NCBI GenBank assembly: GCA_937951485.1
Contig: CALEDJ010000004.1
Location: 22,297-86,296, forward strand
DNA: 64,000 bases
Direction of reading: 5' to 3'
Source of the DNA: an uncultured bacterium
GTDB taxonomy: Bacteria; Hydrogenedentota; Hydrogenedentia; Hydrogenedentales; CAILVY01
Shown here: piece by piece, positions 6,802-17,039 of the stretch
Layout of the letters: each line of letters starts with the position of its first letter
Position numbering within the stretch: position 1 is the stretch's first letter
Position numbers and translations under genes: made by a program
Notes under the pieces: model-generated
The model's input: the letters and a program-made list of their open reading frames with translations, nothing else
Databases searched by the model: none
What the model was told of the DNA's origin: nothing

Positions 6802-9800
6802 GTGAAGAGAATCCGGAGTCAAGGACGCCGCCTGGCGATGCTGGGCGTGTTGGCGATCCTGTGCATGCCGGCGGCGATGGCGCAACCGCCGGACGTCGCC
6901 GGGATTGTGTCTCCGGAACCCGGCGAACCGGACCTGAACCGCCCCGCCGTCGAGGAGCAGCGCAAGCGGTTCGCCGAAGCGGAAGGGATTGACGAGGCGC
7001 TCCGCAAGCGGATTGTGGAGTACTACGATGAAGCGCTGCGGCACCTGCAGGCGGCGGAGGATTGGCGGGCCAAGGGCGCGCATCTCGACGCTGCGCGCAC
7101 TCGTGCGCCCAAGGAAATCGAGGCGCTCCAGAAACACCTGGAGACGTCCCCCCCCGATGAGCCGCTGGAGATTCCCGAAGACACCCCGCTCGCGGACCTG
7201 GAACGCCAACTCGCCTCGATGGAGACGCAGTTGCGAAGCATCCAGGCGGAATTTGACCAGCGCCTCAACGAACCCGCCCAGCGCGCCGACCGCCGCGCAG
7301 CCATCCCGGCATTGATCACGGCGGCACGGCAGCGCATCCAGGACTCACAGACCGAACTGGCGGCCTCGTCCCCCGCCGATGAAGCGCCGGAATTGACCGC
7401 GGCCCGCCGGCTCTCGCTCCGGGCGCGCATTGTCGCCGCTACAAACGAGATAGACGCCCTGGAACGCGAAGTGCAGTGCTATGAGGCGCGCAATCCTCTC
7501 CTTGCCCTGCTCCAGGAGGAAACCAAGAGACGCCTCACGATGGCGCAGCGGGACACAGAGATGCTCCGCGAGATTACGACCGCTCGGAGACGCGAGGAGG
7601 CGGCGCTGGCGGCGGAAGCCGCCCGGCTGAAACTCCAGGAAATCGAGGAGATCAACCCCGTAGTGCGCCGGCGCGCCGTGGAATTGGCCGAAAAAAATGC
7701 TGCATTTGCCGAATTGCGCACCGGGCCGGAGGGACTAACCCAGAAAATTGAAAGCAAAACCGCCAAATTAACCTCGGAGACCAACCGGGTCAAGCAGTTG
7801 GAGGAAGAGTACAACCGCATCATCCAGCGGGTCAAGGCGGGCGGACTCAACAACGCCGTCGGCGTCATGTTACGCAAGCGCAAGGCGCAACTGCCGAATG
7901 TGCGCCGGATTCAACGGGAAATCCGGGACCGCCGCGTCGAAATCGCACAAATCCAACTGGCCCAGAGCGAACTGCGTGAACACCGTCTGAACCTGTCTGA
8001 CGTGGAGCGGGAACTGAACGCCGCCATCCGTGCCCTGCCCGATCACTACACCGAAGAGGAACGCGAGCCTGTCCGCAAGGAAGTCGCCGACCTGGTTCAG
8101 AACCAGCGCACATTGATTGACGCGCTGCAACGCGACTACGACACCTACTTGAATGTGCTTTTTGAACTGAACATCTGCCAGGAACAGTTGGCCGGGGTGA
8201 CCCGCCAGTTCACGGCCTACATCAATGAAAACATCCTGTGGACCGGGGGAACCGCCGCCCCCAACCTGAGAACGATTCAGGAAGGCAATACGGCGCTGCG
8301 CTGGCTGACTTCACCCGAGGCTTGGCGGAATGTACCCGGCCTGATGATCGGTGATTTGGCAAACAATTTCCACATAAATGCCCCCATCCTGGCGCTGCTT
8401 CTTGCCTGGTTGCTCTTCTGGCGCAAAATCCAGAACACTATCGAGACCCTCGGCGTAGAAGCCCGGAAAAAGAAGCATACCCGGTTTGTGCACTCCCTGG
8501 AAACGCTGGGGCTGACCTTTCTGGCTGGGGCTTCATGGCCCGCCTTCATCGCGTTTTTTGCATGGCGTCTATCGGTTGCTGCCGAAACGGTGGACCAGGC
8601 GCGCGCCACAGGCGCGGGCCTGCTGGCGGCGGCTTTCATGGGATTCTGTCTGGAAACCTTGCGGCAACTGCTGCGCAGCAACGGCCTCGCGGAAGCGCAT
8701 CTGGGATGGCCGGGGAACCGGTTGGCATCGGCGCGACGTGTGTTTGTCATGTTGCTGTTTGTGTTGTTGCCTGCTTCATTCATCGTTTATACCTTTGAAA
8801 ACCAGACAGAAGAATTCTGGAAAGATTCCGTGGGCCGGTTTGCGTTTGCGGCGGCCATGGTCGCCATTGCCGTGGCCCTGTACCGCCTGCTGGGCCTTGC
8901 GCGCGAGGATATCAAGGATATGCCTGGCGGTGGGGGGATGCTGGCGGAAAAACAAAAACTGCACCGGCCTATCCATCTGTTGCTGGCCGGACTTCCCGCC
9001 TGCCTCTCGCTGCTCGCCATGGGCGGTTACTATTTCACGGCCCTTCATCTGACTTACCGGTTTTTCTGGACCCTGCTCCTGATGCTGGCTGTTCTCATCG
9101 GTACAGGCATGACCCGCCGCTGGCTGGAACTCACCCGCCGCGCCATCGCCATCAAACAGGCGCAGGCATTGCGCGAGAGCATGAAGGCTGAAGAGGAAGG
9201 CGACGAAGTCCCCACCGAGGCTGAATTGCTTGACAGGCAACTGGACCTCGTGCGCGTGGATGCGCAGACGCAGAGTCTCGTGCGCACTGTGGCGGGCATG
9301 GCTGTCCTCTTCGGCGCATGGTTTATCTGGGCGGATATCATACCCGCCTTCCGGGCGCTTGACAGCATCCGCTTGTGGGACATCACTGTCGCCACCGAAG
9401 AAATTATTCAGGACGAGGCGGGGCAGACGGAAGTGATCATCCGGCAGAAACTCGATTCAATCACCGCTTCCGACGCGCTGCTTGCGCTTGTGATTCTGGC
9501 TATCGTCGCCCTGGCCGTGCGCCGCCTGCCCGCCCTGATAGAAATCATCCTGTTGCAACGGCTCCACATGGGTGCGGGGGAGCGTTATGCCTTTCTGGCC
9601 GTGTTCCGTTACGTGGTGATCGCACTGGGTGTCATTTTCGCCTTCAACACCATTGGCATCGGATGGTCCAATGTGCAATGGCTGGTCGCTGCGCTGGGAC
9701 TCGGCCTGGGTTTCGGACTCCAGGAAATCTTCGCCAACTTCATTTCCGGGCTGATCATCCTCTTCGAACGCCCCATCCGTGTGGGTGATGTCGTCACCGT

Positions 9801-10290
9801 GGGCGGCGTCAGCGGGCGCGTCGCCCAAATCCGCACCCGCGCCACCATCATCACCGACTGGGACCGCAAGGAACTTGTCGTCCCCAACAAAGAATTCGTC
9901 ACCGGCCAACTCGTCAATTGGACCCTTTCGGATAACATCATCCGAATAGTGATTCCCGTCGGCATTGCATACGGGTCCAACGCGAGACACGCCATGGAAA
10001 TCCTGAGAAATCTGGCTGAAAAACACCCGGATGTCATGGCGGATCCGGCCCCGCAGGTGTTTTTCATTGGATTCGGGGATAGCGCGCTCAATTTCGAACT
10101 GCGCGTTTTCTCGCCGCAGATGGATGCCATGATGCGTGTTCGCCACGACCTGCACCTCGCCATTGACGACGCTTTTCGTGAAGCGGGCATCGAAATCGCC
10201 TTCCCGCAGCAGGATATCCATATCCGTTCCGGGCTGGAACCCCTTGCCAAAGCGCTCGAGCGGCCCCCCGCCGCGTCGCCAGGCGACTGA
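6802..10290 (+). CDS. MscK-like mechanosensitive channel (MscS family)
   Basis: 1162 residues from a GTG at 6802, chosen because it directly precedes a signal peptide (cleavage near PAAMAQ, residue 27) and has GAAAGG upstream. Residues about 40-500 form a long Glu/Arg/Ala-rich, largely coiled-coil periplasmic domain. Around ten membrane helices follow from residue 525. The MscS pore helix and beta domain are near residues 960-1060 (GLGLGFGLQEIFANF, ISGLIILFERPIRVGD), then the alpha/beta C-terminal domain. The channel opens under membrane tension and releases solutes during hypo-osmotic shock. Layout and length match MscK/MscM-type large channels. Start in the standard ATG frame could be further upstream (6685) but would disrupt the signal peptide. 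Confidence 0.88.
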   Translation: MKRIRSQGRRLAMLGVLAILCMPAAMAQPPDVAGIVSPEPGEPDLNRPAVEEQRKRFAEAEGIDEALRKRIVEYYDEALRHLQAAEDWRAKGAHLDAARTRAPKEIEALQKHLETSPPDEPLEIPEDTPLADLERQLASMETQLRSIQAEFDQRLNEPAQRADRRAAIPALITAARQRIQDSQTELAASSPADEAPELTAARRLSLRARIVAATNEIDALEREVQCYEARNPLLALLQEETKRRLTMAQRDTEMLREITTARRREEAALAAEAARLKLQEIEEINPVVRRRAVELAEKNAAFAELRTGPEGLTQKIESKTAKLTSETNRVKQLEEEYNRIIQRVKAGGLNNAVGVMLRKRKAQLPNVRRIQREIRDRRVEIAQIQLAQSELREHRLNLSDVERELNAAIRALPDHYTEEEREPVRKEVADLVQNQRTLIDALQRDYDTYLNVLFELNICQEQLAGVTRQFTAYINENILWTGGTAAPNLRTIQEGNTALRWLTSPEAWRNVPGLMIGDLANNFHINAPILALLLAWLLFWRKIQNTIETLGVEARKKKHTRFVHSLETLGLTFLAGASWPAFIAFFAWRLSVAAETVDQARATGAGLLAAAFMGFCLETLRQLLRSNGLAEAHLGWPGNRLASARRVFVMLLFVLLPASFIVYTFENQTEEFWKDSVGRFAFAAAMVAIAVALYRLLGLAREDIKDMPGGGGMLAEKQKLHRPIHLLLAGLPACLSLLAMGGYYFTALHLTYRFFWTLLLMLAVLIGTGMTRRWLELTRRAIAIKQAQALRESMKAEEEGDEVPTEAELLDRQLDLVRVDAQTQSLVRTVAGMAVLFGAWFIWADIIPAFRALDSIRLWDITVATEEIIQDEAGQTEVIIRQKLDSITASDALLALVILAIVALAVRRLPALIEIILLQRLHMGAGERYAFLAVFRYVVIALGVIFAFNTIGIGWSNVQWLVAALGLGLGFGLQEIFANFISGLIILFERPIRVGDVVTVGGVSGRVAQIRTRATIITDWDRKELVVPNKEFVTGQLVNWTLSDNIIRIVIPVGIAYGSNARHAMEILRNLAEKHPDVMADPAPQVFFIGFGDSALNFELRVFSPQMDAMMRVRHDLHLAIDDAFREAGIEIAFPQQDIHIRSGLEPLAKALERPPAASPGD

Positions 10291-10513
10291 GTCGCCGGAG
10301 GCAAAGCCTTTTCCACCGAACCGTGCGATTGCCTTCTATTCTCGAGGGTCGCAGCCGTGCAGGGATTCATGTCGGTTCTCCTGTTCCTCGGAGAAAGCCG
10401 CCGGGAAACTTTTGGGTTCTAAAAAGGATTGAATATGGTGAATGTGGCGCGGTCATCCGGGGCCGAAAGCGGGACGGTGTCGCAAACGGGAAGTGGCAGA
10501 AAGGCTGGGCAGT

Positions 10514-10750
10514 ATGATGATGGTACAGGGTGAGGGTGCGCGGTATATCGTGGAGCATCGCCGGACGCCGGACAATCAGTCCATGGGATTGTGGACCTTC
10601 AGCATTCAGGAACGCGATGTGTCATTTTGGGGGCGTTATCCCGAGGCCGAGTCCACCGCCAGGCAATATGCGGTGAAAAAGGGGCTGAATTCCGACGCCA
10701 TTCGCTTTGTAGATGGCGCCAGTTTTCAATTCAAGAACCCCGGGAATTAA
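10514..10750 (+). CDS. Small hypothetical protein
   Basis: A 78-residue reading frame from ATG 10514 (MMMVQGEGARYIV), with mixed polar and hydrophobic composition and no membrane segment. The text reads like a folded domain (GLWTFSIQERDVSFWGRYP, then ESTARQYAVKKG, IRFVDG), with an aromatic beta-like first half and a helical second half. I do not recognise the family. It lies 223 bp after the channel gene and is followed by a 383-bp gap. No strong ribosome binding site is seen (AGGCTGGGC upstream), so it may be spurious. Confidence 0.45.
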   Translation: MMMVQGEGARYIVEHRRTPDNQSMGLWTFSIQERDVSFWGRYPEAESTARQYAVKKGLNSDAIRFVDGASFQFKNPGN

Positions 10751-11133
10751 GGTTTTTTCCCCGCCGATCTCTTCTCGGGGATGCGGGGGGCGCGTCCAAA
10801 AAACGCCCGTTCCAGCGCAGGGGGACGAACATTGAAAGGTGCTTGATCCCAGCGATGCCTCCAATGAATGTCCCGCAGCCCGCCGGGATGTTCAAAAATT
10901 TCCCTCTGACACCCGGATACATCTTTGCGCCTATCGCAGGGAGTTGACGCGCGATGCCGTTGAAGCGCATAATGGCATCTGGCAGGGCGTCGTATTCACG
11001 CAACAGTTGGACATATGTAATGATTGTTGCGTCGGGCGCGAAAGAGGGGATATGTTCTCGGCCGGGCAGCGGCCACGAGGTTCACTGATGTTCATGGGGG
11101 ATGCGCTGTGGCGCAACATAGGGCGCAGAGGGT
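10751..11133. other. Intergenic region before the histidine kinase gene
   Basis: 383 bp without a credible gene. A small stem CCCCG/CGGGG lies at 10759-10780, and a sigma70-like promoter at 10944-10973 is listed separately. Nothing else recognisable. Confidence 0.5.
10944..10973 (+). promoter_or_regulatory. Likely sigma70-type promoter of the PAS/GAF kinase gene
   Basis: TTGACG at 10944-10949 and CATAAT at 10968-10973, spacer 18 nt. It lies about 160 bp before the kinase start on the same strand. Confidence 0.45.
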
Positions 11134-14082
11134 GTGGGAAAAAAGAATAGAATTGAGACGCCGACAGACACGGTACGTGAACAACAAAGTCTCTGGCCGG
11201 TGAATCCAGCGGCGCATGATCATGAGTCTTTGCAGCAGCGGATTCTTGCGTGCGCGGGCGACGCCATTCTCGTTTTTAGTCCTGATGGGGGGACACTCAG
11301 CGCCAATCCTGCTGTTGAGCGTATCACCGGATACGCGACGGCGGACCTGCTTGCCGGAAAGATTCGATGGAACGACATTATCCGGGAGGAGGATCAGGAC
11401 AGATTTGCAGTGTCCCGGCATACATGTCTGCAATCAGGCAAACAGGATTTGATTACGTATTGGATAACGGATGCGACCGGGCAGGCGCGTTGTCTGGAGC
11501 AGTTCAATGCGCCGCTTCACGACGATGCTGGGGCGCGTCTGGGCGTTGTCGGCACGGTTCGCGATATTACCCATCGCCAAAAGGCGGACGCACAACTGCC
11601 GGCGCCCCACGAGAGCCTGCATCTGGCGATCAGCGGCGCGAATCTCGGCATTTGGGACCTGGATATGCAGAGCGGCGCGGTGAAGTATAACCCGCGCCTG
11701 CTGGAGATGGTGCGGGGGCCAAATCCACAGGGTCGCGTGGATTTCAATGCATGGAAGAACAGCCTGCATCCCGAGGACAGCGCAGCGGTATTGGGGGCTT
11801 TCTTCGCGCATGCGAATGGGAAGGCGCCCATCTATGAAGCGGAATACCGGGCCCAATCCCCCAGCGGGGAGTGGCGCTGGATGCTGAGCCTGGGACACGT
11901 CGTGGAGCGGGATGCAACCGGCGCAGCGCTGCGCATGGTCGGCATTCATCTTGACATTACTGAACGCAAGCGGGCTGAGGCGGAAACCGTGCGGACGGCG
12001 CAAGTCAACGCAGCCATGGTCGAACTCTGCGAAACGATGATCGCCGAGAAGGGACCTGATGAAGTCGGTCGCATATTGGCGCAACATGTGAAATCGCTGA
12101 CGGGCAGCCCGGTGTGTCGTGTTGCTCAGATGCCTCCCCAGACAGGCGCTCCGGCGGATGCAGCCGATACGGATCGCGCCCTGCAATTTGAGCGGCTGTG
12201 GCACCGCCTGCTTGCCTATCCCAAAGCGCTGATTGTCAATGAAATCATGACGGACCCGGCATTCGCGGGTATGAAGATGGAAAGCACGCCCATACACCGT
12301 TTGGTCGCCGCACCCGCCTGTATTGGGGATACGGTGCTCGGCATGGTGGTCGCCGCCGACGCCGATCGCGATTACACGGAAGATGACGCGCGGATTTTGG
12401 AACAATTTGCCCGGCTTTATGCTCTTTGTATTGATCGGTGTAACGCACTGCAAGCGTTGCGCCGTAATGAAGAGTTGTTCCGGGCGCAATACCGCAGCAT
12501 CCCTCTGCCGACATTTACCTGGCAGTACCGGGATGGGGACTTCTTTCTCCTGGATTTGAATGACGCCGCCATGGAGGGCACGGTGGGACTGGGGCCGGTG
12601 ATTCTCGGCAAGCGTATTCAGGACATTATTCCGGACCAACCGGCACCCTTGGCGTTATTGGAACGATGTCATGCCACCCAAGGCCCCGTTTCTCAGGAGA
12701 TGCGGGTCGTGCATCCGTTCCTGGAAAGGAAACTCATCCTGAACTTCAGTTGCGCCTTCATCCAACCTGATCTTGTCCTGATGCACGCGGAAGACATCAC
12801 CAGGCGCAAGTGCGTGGAGGAGGCGCTGCGCCGCCGCGAGGCTATCATGGAAGCCGTTGCCAGAACCGCTGCATATTTTCTCCACGCTGTGCCGTGGGAA
12901 CAACAGACAAACCAGGCGATGGAGTGCCTGGGAATTGCCACACAGGTGAGCCGGGTCTATGTGTTTGAAAACCATCGCGACGCCGAGGGGGTCTTGTTCA
13001 CCAGTCAGCGCTTTGAGTGGGTCGCAGAGGATGCCAAGCCGGAAATAGATAATCCGCGCCTGCAGAATTTCGCCTATGACGCCCAAGGGGCCGGCCGCAT
13101 CCGCCGCATCCTGGAAGCCGGAAATGCGCTATACGGCAATGTATCACTGTTTCCGGCGGAAGAGCAGGCGTTTCTGACGCCCCAGGGCATTCTTTCCATC
13201 GTGCTCGTGCCTGTCTTTGTGGGCAGGGAATGGTGGGGATTTATCGGTTTCGACGATTGCCGCCAGGAGCGAACGTGGTCGCATGCGGAAATTGACGCCC
13301 TGCAGGCCGCCGCCGCGATTATAGGCGTGGCCATCCAGCGCAGGCGCGCCGAACTGCTCATTGCCGAACAGCGCCTGAAAATGATCGCTTCCGCCAGGCT
13401 TTCCTCGCTGGGCGTCTTGGCCGCGGGCGTTGCCCATGAAGTCAATAATCCGCTTGCCGTCATTTCTCTTGCGACCGAACAAGTGGAAAACCAGGTGCAG
13501 GCGGGCCTCTCCGATCTGAACAAGATGCGCAATGCCGCCACGAAGATACGCCGGAACATCAAGCGCATTGAACGTATTGTCCAAGGGTTGCGTAGCCTTT
13601 CCCGCGACGACACAGATGCGCCGCTCGAGCGAAAGAATCTGCAAGAGATCGTTCAGGCCCCCTTGGACCTCTGCCGATCCCGCTACGGGCGCGATGGCGT
13701 GAGTATTCTGTTTCGCGCCAATAGGGGGGGAATCCTGCTTGAATGCCGGCCCACCCAGATTGCACAAGTCATCATGAATCTTCTCAACAACGCCCATGAC
13801 GCCGTAATGGATCAGGCGATACGATGGATTCGCATCGAGATGGACGACCTCGGCGAGATGGCGGAGGTGCGCATCACCGATAGCGGTCCGGGGGTGCCGC
13901 AAAATATTCGGGAACGCATCTTCGACCCGTTTTTCACCACCAAAGACATTGGAAAGGGGACAGGCATCGGGTTAAGCATCGCAAAGGCGATCGCCGAAAA
14001 CCACCGCGGCGAATTGTTTTTGAATGGCGACGCGGAGAATACATGCTTTGTGTTGCGCCTGCCCAAAAGACAGGCGCCATAA
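11134..14082 (+). CDS. PAS/GAF multi-sensor histidine kinase
   Basis: 982 residues, no membrane segment, so a cytoplasmic sensor. Order by eye: PAS about 30-135 (SANPAVERITGYATADLL), PAS with PAC motif about 150-280 (HLDITERKRAE), GAF about 290-430, PAS about 445-560, GAF about 575-735, then HisKA with the phospho-His near residue 768 (AAGVAHEVNNPLAVI) and an HATPase domain (N box NLLNNAHDAV, G1 TDSGPGVP, F box DPFFTTK, G2 GIGLSIAKAI). It autophosphorylates on His and should pass phosphate to a response regulator, but none is encoded next to it and it has no receiver of its own. The GTG start at 11134 has only GAGGGT close by, so the exact start is uncertain. Confidence 0.88.
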   Translation: MGKKNRIETPTDTVREQQSLWPVNPAAHDHESLQQRILACAGDAILVFSPDGGTLSANPAVERITGYATADLLAGKIRWNDIIREEDQDRFAVSRHTCLQSGKQDLITYWITDATGQARCLEQFNAPLHDDAGARLGVVGTVRDITHRQKADAQLPAPHESLHLAISGANLGIWDLDMQSGAVKYNPRLLEMVRGPNPQGRVDFNAWKNSLHPEDSAAVLGAFFAHANGKAPIYEAEYRAQSPSGEWRWMLSLGHVVERDATGAALRMVGIHLDITERKRAEAETVRTAQVNAAMVELCETMIAEKGPDEVGRILAQHVKSLTGSPVCRVAQMPPQTGAPADAADTDRALQFERLWHRLLAYPKALIVNEIMTDPAFAGMKMESTPIHRLVAAPACIGDTVLGMVVAADADRDYTEDDARILEQFARLYALCIDRCNALQALRRNEELFRAQYRSIPLPTFTWQYRDGDFFLLDLNDAAMEGTVGLGPVILGKRIQDIIPDQPAPLALLERCHATQGPVSQEMRVVHPFLERKLILNFSCAFIQPDLVLMHAEDITRRKCVEEALRRREAIMEAVARTAAYFLHAVPWEQQTNQAMECLGIATQVSRVYVFENHRDAEGVLFTSQRFEWVAEDAKPEIDNPRLQNFAYDAQGAGRIRRILEAGNALYGNVSLFPAEEQAFLTPQGILSIVLVPVFVGREWWGFIGFDDCRQERTWSHAEIDALQAAAAIIGVAIQRRRAELLIAEQRLKMIASARLSSLGVLAAGVAHEVNNPLAVISLATEQVENQVQAGLSDLNKMRNAATKIRRNIKRIERIVQGLRSLSRDDTDAPLERKNLQEIVQAPLDLCRSRYGRDGVSILFRANRGGILLECRPTQIAQVIMNLLNNAHDAVMDQAIRWIRIEMDDLGEMAEVRITDSGPGVPQNIRERIFDPFFTTKDIGKGTGIGLSIAKAIAENHRGELFLNGDAENTCFVLRLPKRQAP

Positions 14083-14297
14083 GGCCGAAGGCGGGCGAAT
14101 ATCCGAGAATCGTTATTGTCTTATTTGTATGTATTACCCTCTGCTGCGAACGATGCAGTAGAATCGGCGCGTTTCCTCAGGTGGGCGGCGATACGACACG
14201 CCAAGGTTCGGGTTTGCGTCCATCACCGAGGCGCGACGCCGGCCTCACGTGGGGAGAGAAAATTCAGCCTGTGTAGAAGTGGGAGGAAAGCAACGCC

Positions 14298-15605
14298 ATG
14301 AAGAAGAGCACGGTGCAGATAACGGGTCCGGGTGGTCTGCGGCATGTGCATGCGATTGTGCTTGGCGGCGGTCGCGGGGTGCGTCTGTATCCCCTTACAA
14401 AATTGCGCGCCAAGCCCGCCGTGCCGCTGTGCGGCCGCTACCGGCTTATTGACATTCCCTTGAGCAATTGCATTCATTCCGGCATCAACCAGATTGCGGT
14501 GCTCACCCAATTCAACAGCCACTCGCTTAACCGCCACATTTCAAACACCTACAAATTCGACGACTTCAGCGGCGGACATGTCACGATCCTTGCGGCGGAG
14601 CAAACCAACGAAACCGGTGACTGGTTTCAGGGCACTGCCGATGCGGTCCGGAAGCATCTGAATCACCTGCGGGGCCGCGAAACCGAGCACTACCTGGTGC
14701 TCTCCGGCGACCAACTCTATCGTATGGACTACCGCACCCTGCTCGCCACCCACATGAGCAAGAATGCCGACGTTACGGTATCGGCGCTGCCGGTCAGCCG
14801 CGAAGCGGCGCAGGCTTTCGGCATCATGCGCGTGCAGCGCGACGGGCGCATCCGCAGTTTTGTGGAAAAGCCCGCCGACCCCGCCATACTTAATGGACTG
14901 AAAACGCCGGAGGGGCTTTTCAAGGAATTCGGCATTGAAGCGGCCGGAAAGCCTTATCTCGCGTCCATGGGCATTTATGCATTTCGCGCCGAGGTGCTTG
15001 AAGAACTGCTGCTGCGAAATCCGGAATGGATTGATTTCGGCAAGCAACTCATCCCCAATGCCCTGAAAACGCACCACGTCTATGCGCACATGTTTTCTGG
15101 ATTCTGGGAAGACATCGGAACGGTAAGATCCTATTTCGACGTAAGCATGGCGATGACCACGCCGAATCCGCCCTTCGAGTTGCACGATCCTGATCACCAA
15201 ATCTACACGCACGCACGCGCCCTGCCCGGGGTGCGCATCCACGACGCGCGAATCAAGAACGCGATCGTCTGCAGCGGCAGCCGCATTCACCGCGCCACGA
15301 TCTCCGACGCCATTGTCGGCATCCGGAGCATCGTCAATGAGGGCGCGGTAATTGAACGCAGTATCGTTCTCGGCGCGGATTATTTTGAGACGGAAACCTC
15401 GCGTGGAGAGCATCCCATCGGCATCGGCGCAGGCGCAAGAATCCGACAGGCAATCATTGACCACAATGCGCGCATCGGCAGGAAAGTCATCATTCGCGGT
15501 TCGGATCGCCTCAAGGATTGCGAGGGCGAGGGCTACTCCATCCGTGACGGCATCGTCGTGGTGCACAAGGACGCCGTCATCCCGGACGGCGCGGTTATCG
15601 GGTAG
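14298..15605 (+). CDS. glgC: Glucose-1-phosphate adenylyltransferase
   Basis: 435 residues, the usual length of bacterial ADP-glucose pyrophosphorylase. It makes ADP-glucose from ATP and glucose-1-phosphate, the first committed step of glycogen synthesis. Visible signatures: nucleotide loop LGGGRGVRLYPLTKLRAKPA, YRLIDIPLSNCIHSGI, WFQGTADAVR, YLVLSGDQLYRMDY, SMGIYAF, SGFWEDIGT, and a left-handed beta-helix C-terminus with hexapeptide-like repeats. The glycine loop reads GGGRGVRL where GGxGxRL is expected, which is acceptable. ATG 14298 has GGGAGGAAAG upstream. The gene lies 215 bp after the kinase and 27 bp before a sugar transporter, probably one transcription unit with the latter. Confidence 0.92.
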   Translation: MKKSTVQITGPGGLRHVHAIVLGGGRGVRLYPLTKLRAKPAVPLCGRYRLIDIPLSNCIHSGINQIAVLTQFNSHSLNRHISNTYKFDDFSGGHVTILAAEQTNETGDWFQGTADAVRKHLNHLRGRETEHYLVLSGDQLYRMDYRTLLATHMSKNADVTVSALPVSREAAQAFGIMRVQRDGRIRSFVEKPADPAILNGLKTPEGLFKEFGIEAAGKPYLASMGIYAFRAEVLEELLLRNPEWIDFGKQLIPNALKTHHVYAHMFSGFWEDIGTVRSYFDVSMAMTTPNPPFELHDPDHQIYTHARALPGVRIHDARIKNAIVCSGSRIHRATISDAIVGIRSIVNEGAVIERSIVLGADYFETETSRGEHPIGIGAGARIRQAIIDHNARIGRKVIIRGSDRLKDCEGEGYSIRDGIVVVHKDAVIPDGAVIG

Positions 15606-15632
15606 CGGCATTCAACCCACAGGATACTCCAC

Positions 15633-17039
15633 GTGGCAAACGAGTACGGGAAAAACCGGGAATTCACCTGGGGCGAGGGGCTGGCGTTCTGCCTGGCCTA
15701 CGTCGGCGTCCAGTTGTGCAGCGAAGTCATCAACCAGTGGGGCACCTACTTCTATTCGCCCTCGGAGGGCGTGGGGCGGACCATTTTCGTCCACATCGGC
15801 ATGGTCAAGTACATCTTCATCATCGGCACGATGTGGGACGCGCTGATCGGTCCTGTCGTCGGCATCTTCTCCGACAAGACCTCCACTCAGCCGGGGCGCC
15901 TGCGCCGCCTGCTCGCTCCCATCCGCGGTCGCCGCCGCCCTTTCATCTTTTTCGGTTCCATCTTCATGGTCTTCACGTCCATCGCCTTCTGGTACCCGCC
16001 GGTGCAAGGCAATTCCCCGCTCAACCTCTACTATGGCATTGTCATGTTGTGCCTGCACTGGTCCTTTTTCACCATCACCACCATGCCGCTCTTCGCGCTG
16101 GGTCCGGAGGTGGCGCGTTCCGAAGAAGCCCGCGTGAAACTCGGCACATGGATCGCCGTCGGGCTGGTGGCGGGACTGGCCGTTGCCAACGGCCTGTCCG
16201 GATTATTCATCGAGTGGCTTTCCACCGCCCCGGAAGGACAACCCACTTCTCCCGACGCGTATCGCCGTCTCTCAGCGATCTACGCTGTCATTTCGCTCAT
16301 TCTCTTCCAACTGCCGGTCTGGCTGGTGCGCGAGCGCTACGACTCTGAGGCGGCAGCCCAAAAACATGAACCGATTTTTGAGGGTTTTGTGGACGCCGCG
16401 CGCAATGTGCCTTTTGTGATCTATTTTACCGGACTGTTCATGTTCAACGTGGGGTTTCTCGCGGCGCAACGCGCGTTGCCTTACTGGGCGGAACTTGGCC
16501 TTGAAGGCGGCGAGGCGACCGTTACGCTGCTGTTGCTGCCGTTCATTGTCACCGCACTTGCTTCCTATGCGGCCATTCCCGGTCTTGCCAGAAGGCTGCG
16601 ATGCAAATGGATGATCATTATCGCTTTTATGATCATTGTTACAGGACTTCCCTGGATGTACGTCCTCGGCGTGCTCGATATCACCCCCCAGGCAAAAACC
16701 ATCCTTGGCGCCGCACTCTTCGCGTATTGCGGCATCGGTCAGGGCATCATGTATGTCATGGCCACGCCGATGATGGGTGAAATCATTGATTACGACGAAC
16801 AGTACTCCGGACAGCGCCGCGAGGCGCTTTACAACGGCCTCGTCGGCGTGGCCATGAAGGCCGCCATGGCGGGGTCGGTATTCATCGCCAGCCAGTCCAT
16901 GGACCTGTGGGGCAACTCCCCCGAAAGGCCCTTCGGTGTCTTTTATGTCGGTCCCATCGCAGGTGTTTTCGCGATCATCGGCCTCGCAGTCATGCTCTTC
17001 TACCCCGTCCTCAATGTCGCCAGGACAAAACCGGAGTAG
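15633..17039 (+). CDS. MFS sugar transporter, GPH-type
   Basis: 468 residues with about twelve membrane helices in the inner membrane. The first cytoplasmic loop carries GIFSDKTSTQPGR and RGRRRPFIF, the G-x-x-SD-(R/K)-x-GRRRP pattern of the glycoside-pentoside-hexuronide:cation symporters. It should import a sugar or glycoside with Na+ or H+; the substrate is not evident. GTG start at 15633 has AGGATACT upstream; no closer ATG fits. It follows glgC by 27 bp on the same strand, linking it to carbohydrate storage or uptake. Confidence 0.83.
   Translation: MANEYGKNREFTWGEGLAFCLAYVGVQLCSEVINQWGTYFYSPSEGVGRTIFVHIGMVKYIFIIGTMWDALIGPVVGIFSDKTSTQPGRLRRLLAPIRGRRRPFIFFGSIFMVFTSIAFWYPPVQGNSPLNLYYGIVMLCLHWSFFTITTMPLFALGPEVARSEEARVKLGTWIAVGLVAGLAVANGLSGLFIEWLSTAPEGQPTSPDAYRRLSAIYAVISLILFQLPVWLVRERYDSEAAAQKHEPIFEGFVDAARNVPFVIYFTGLFMFNVGFLAAQRALPYWAELGLEGGEATVTLLLLPFIVTALASYAAIPGLARRLRCKWMIIIAFMIIVTGLPWMYVLGVLDITPQAKTILGAALFAYCGIGQGIMYVMATPMMGEIIDYDEQYSGQRREALYNGLVGVAMKAAMAGSVFIASQSMDLWGNSPERPFGVFYVGPIAGVFAIIGLAVMLFYPVLNVARTKPE

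Noticed and set aside
10759-10780. Terminator after the 78-aa gene
   Set aside because: The stem is only 5 bp with a long loop, and the T-run precedes it.
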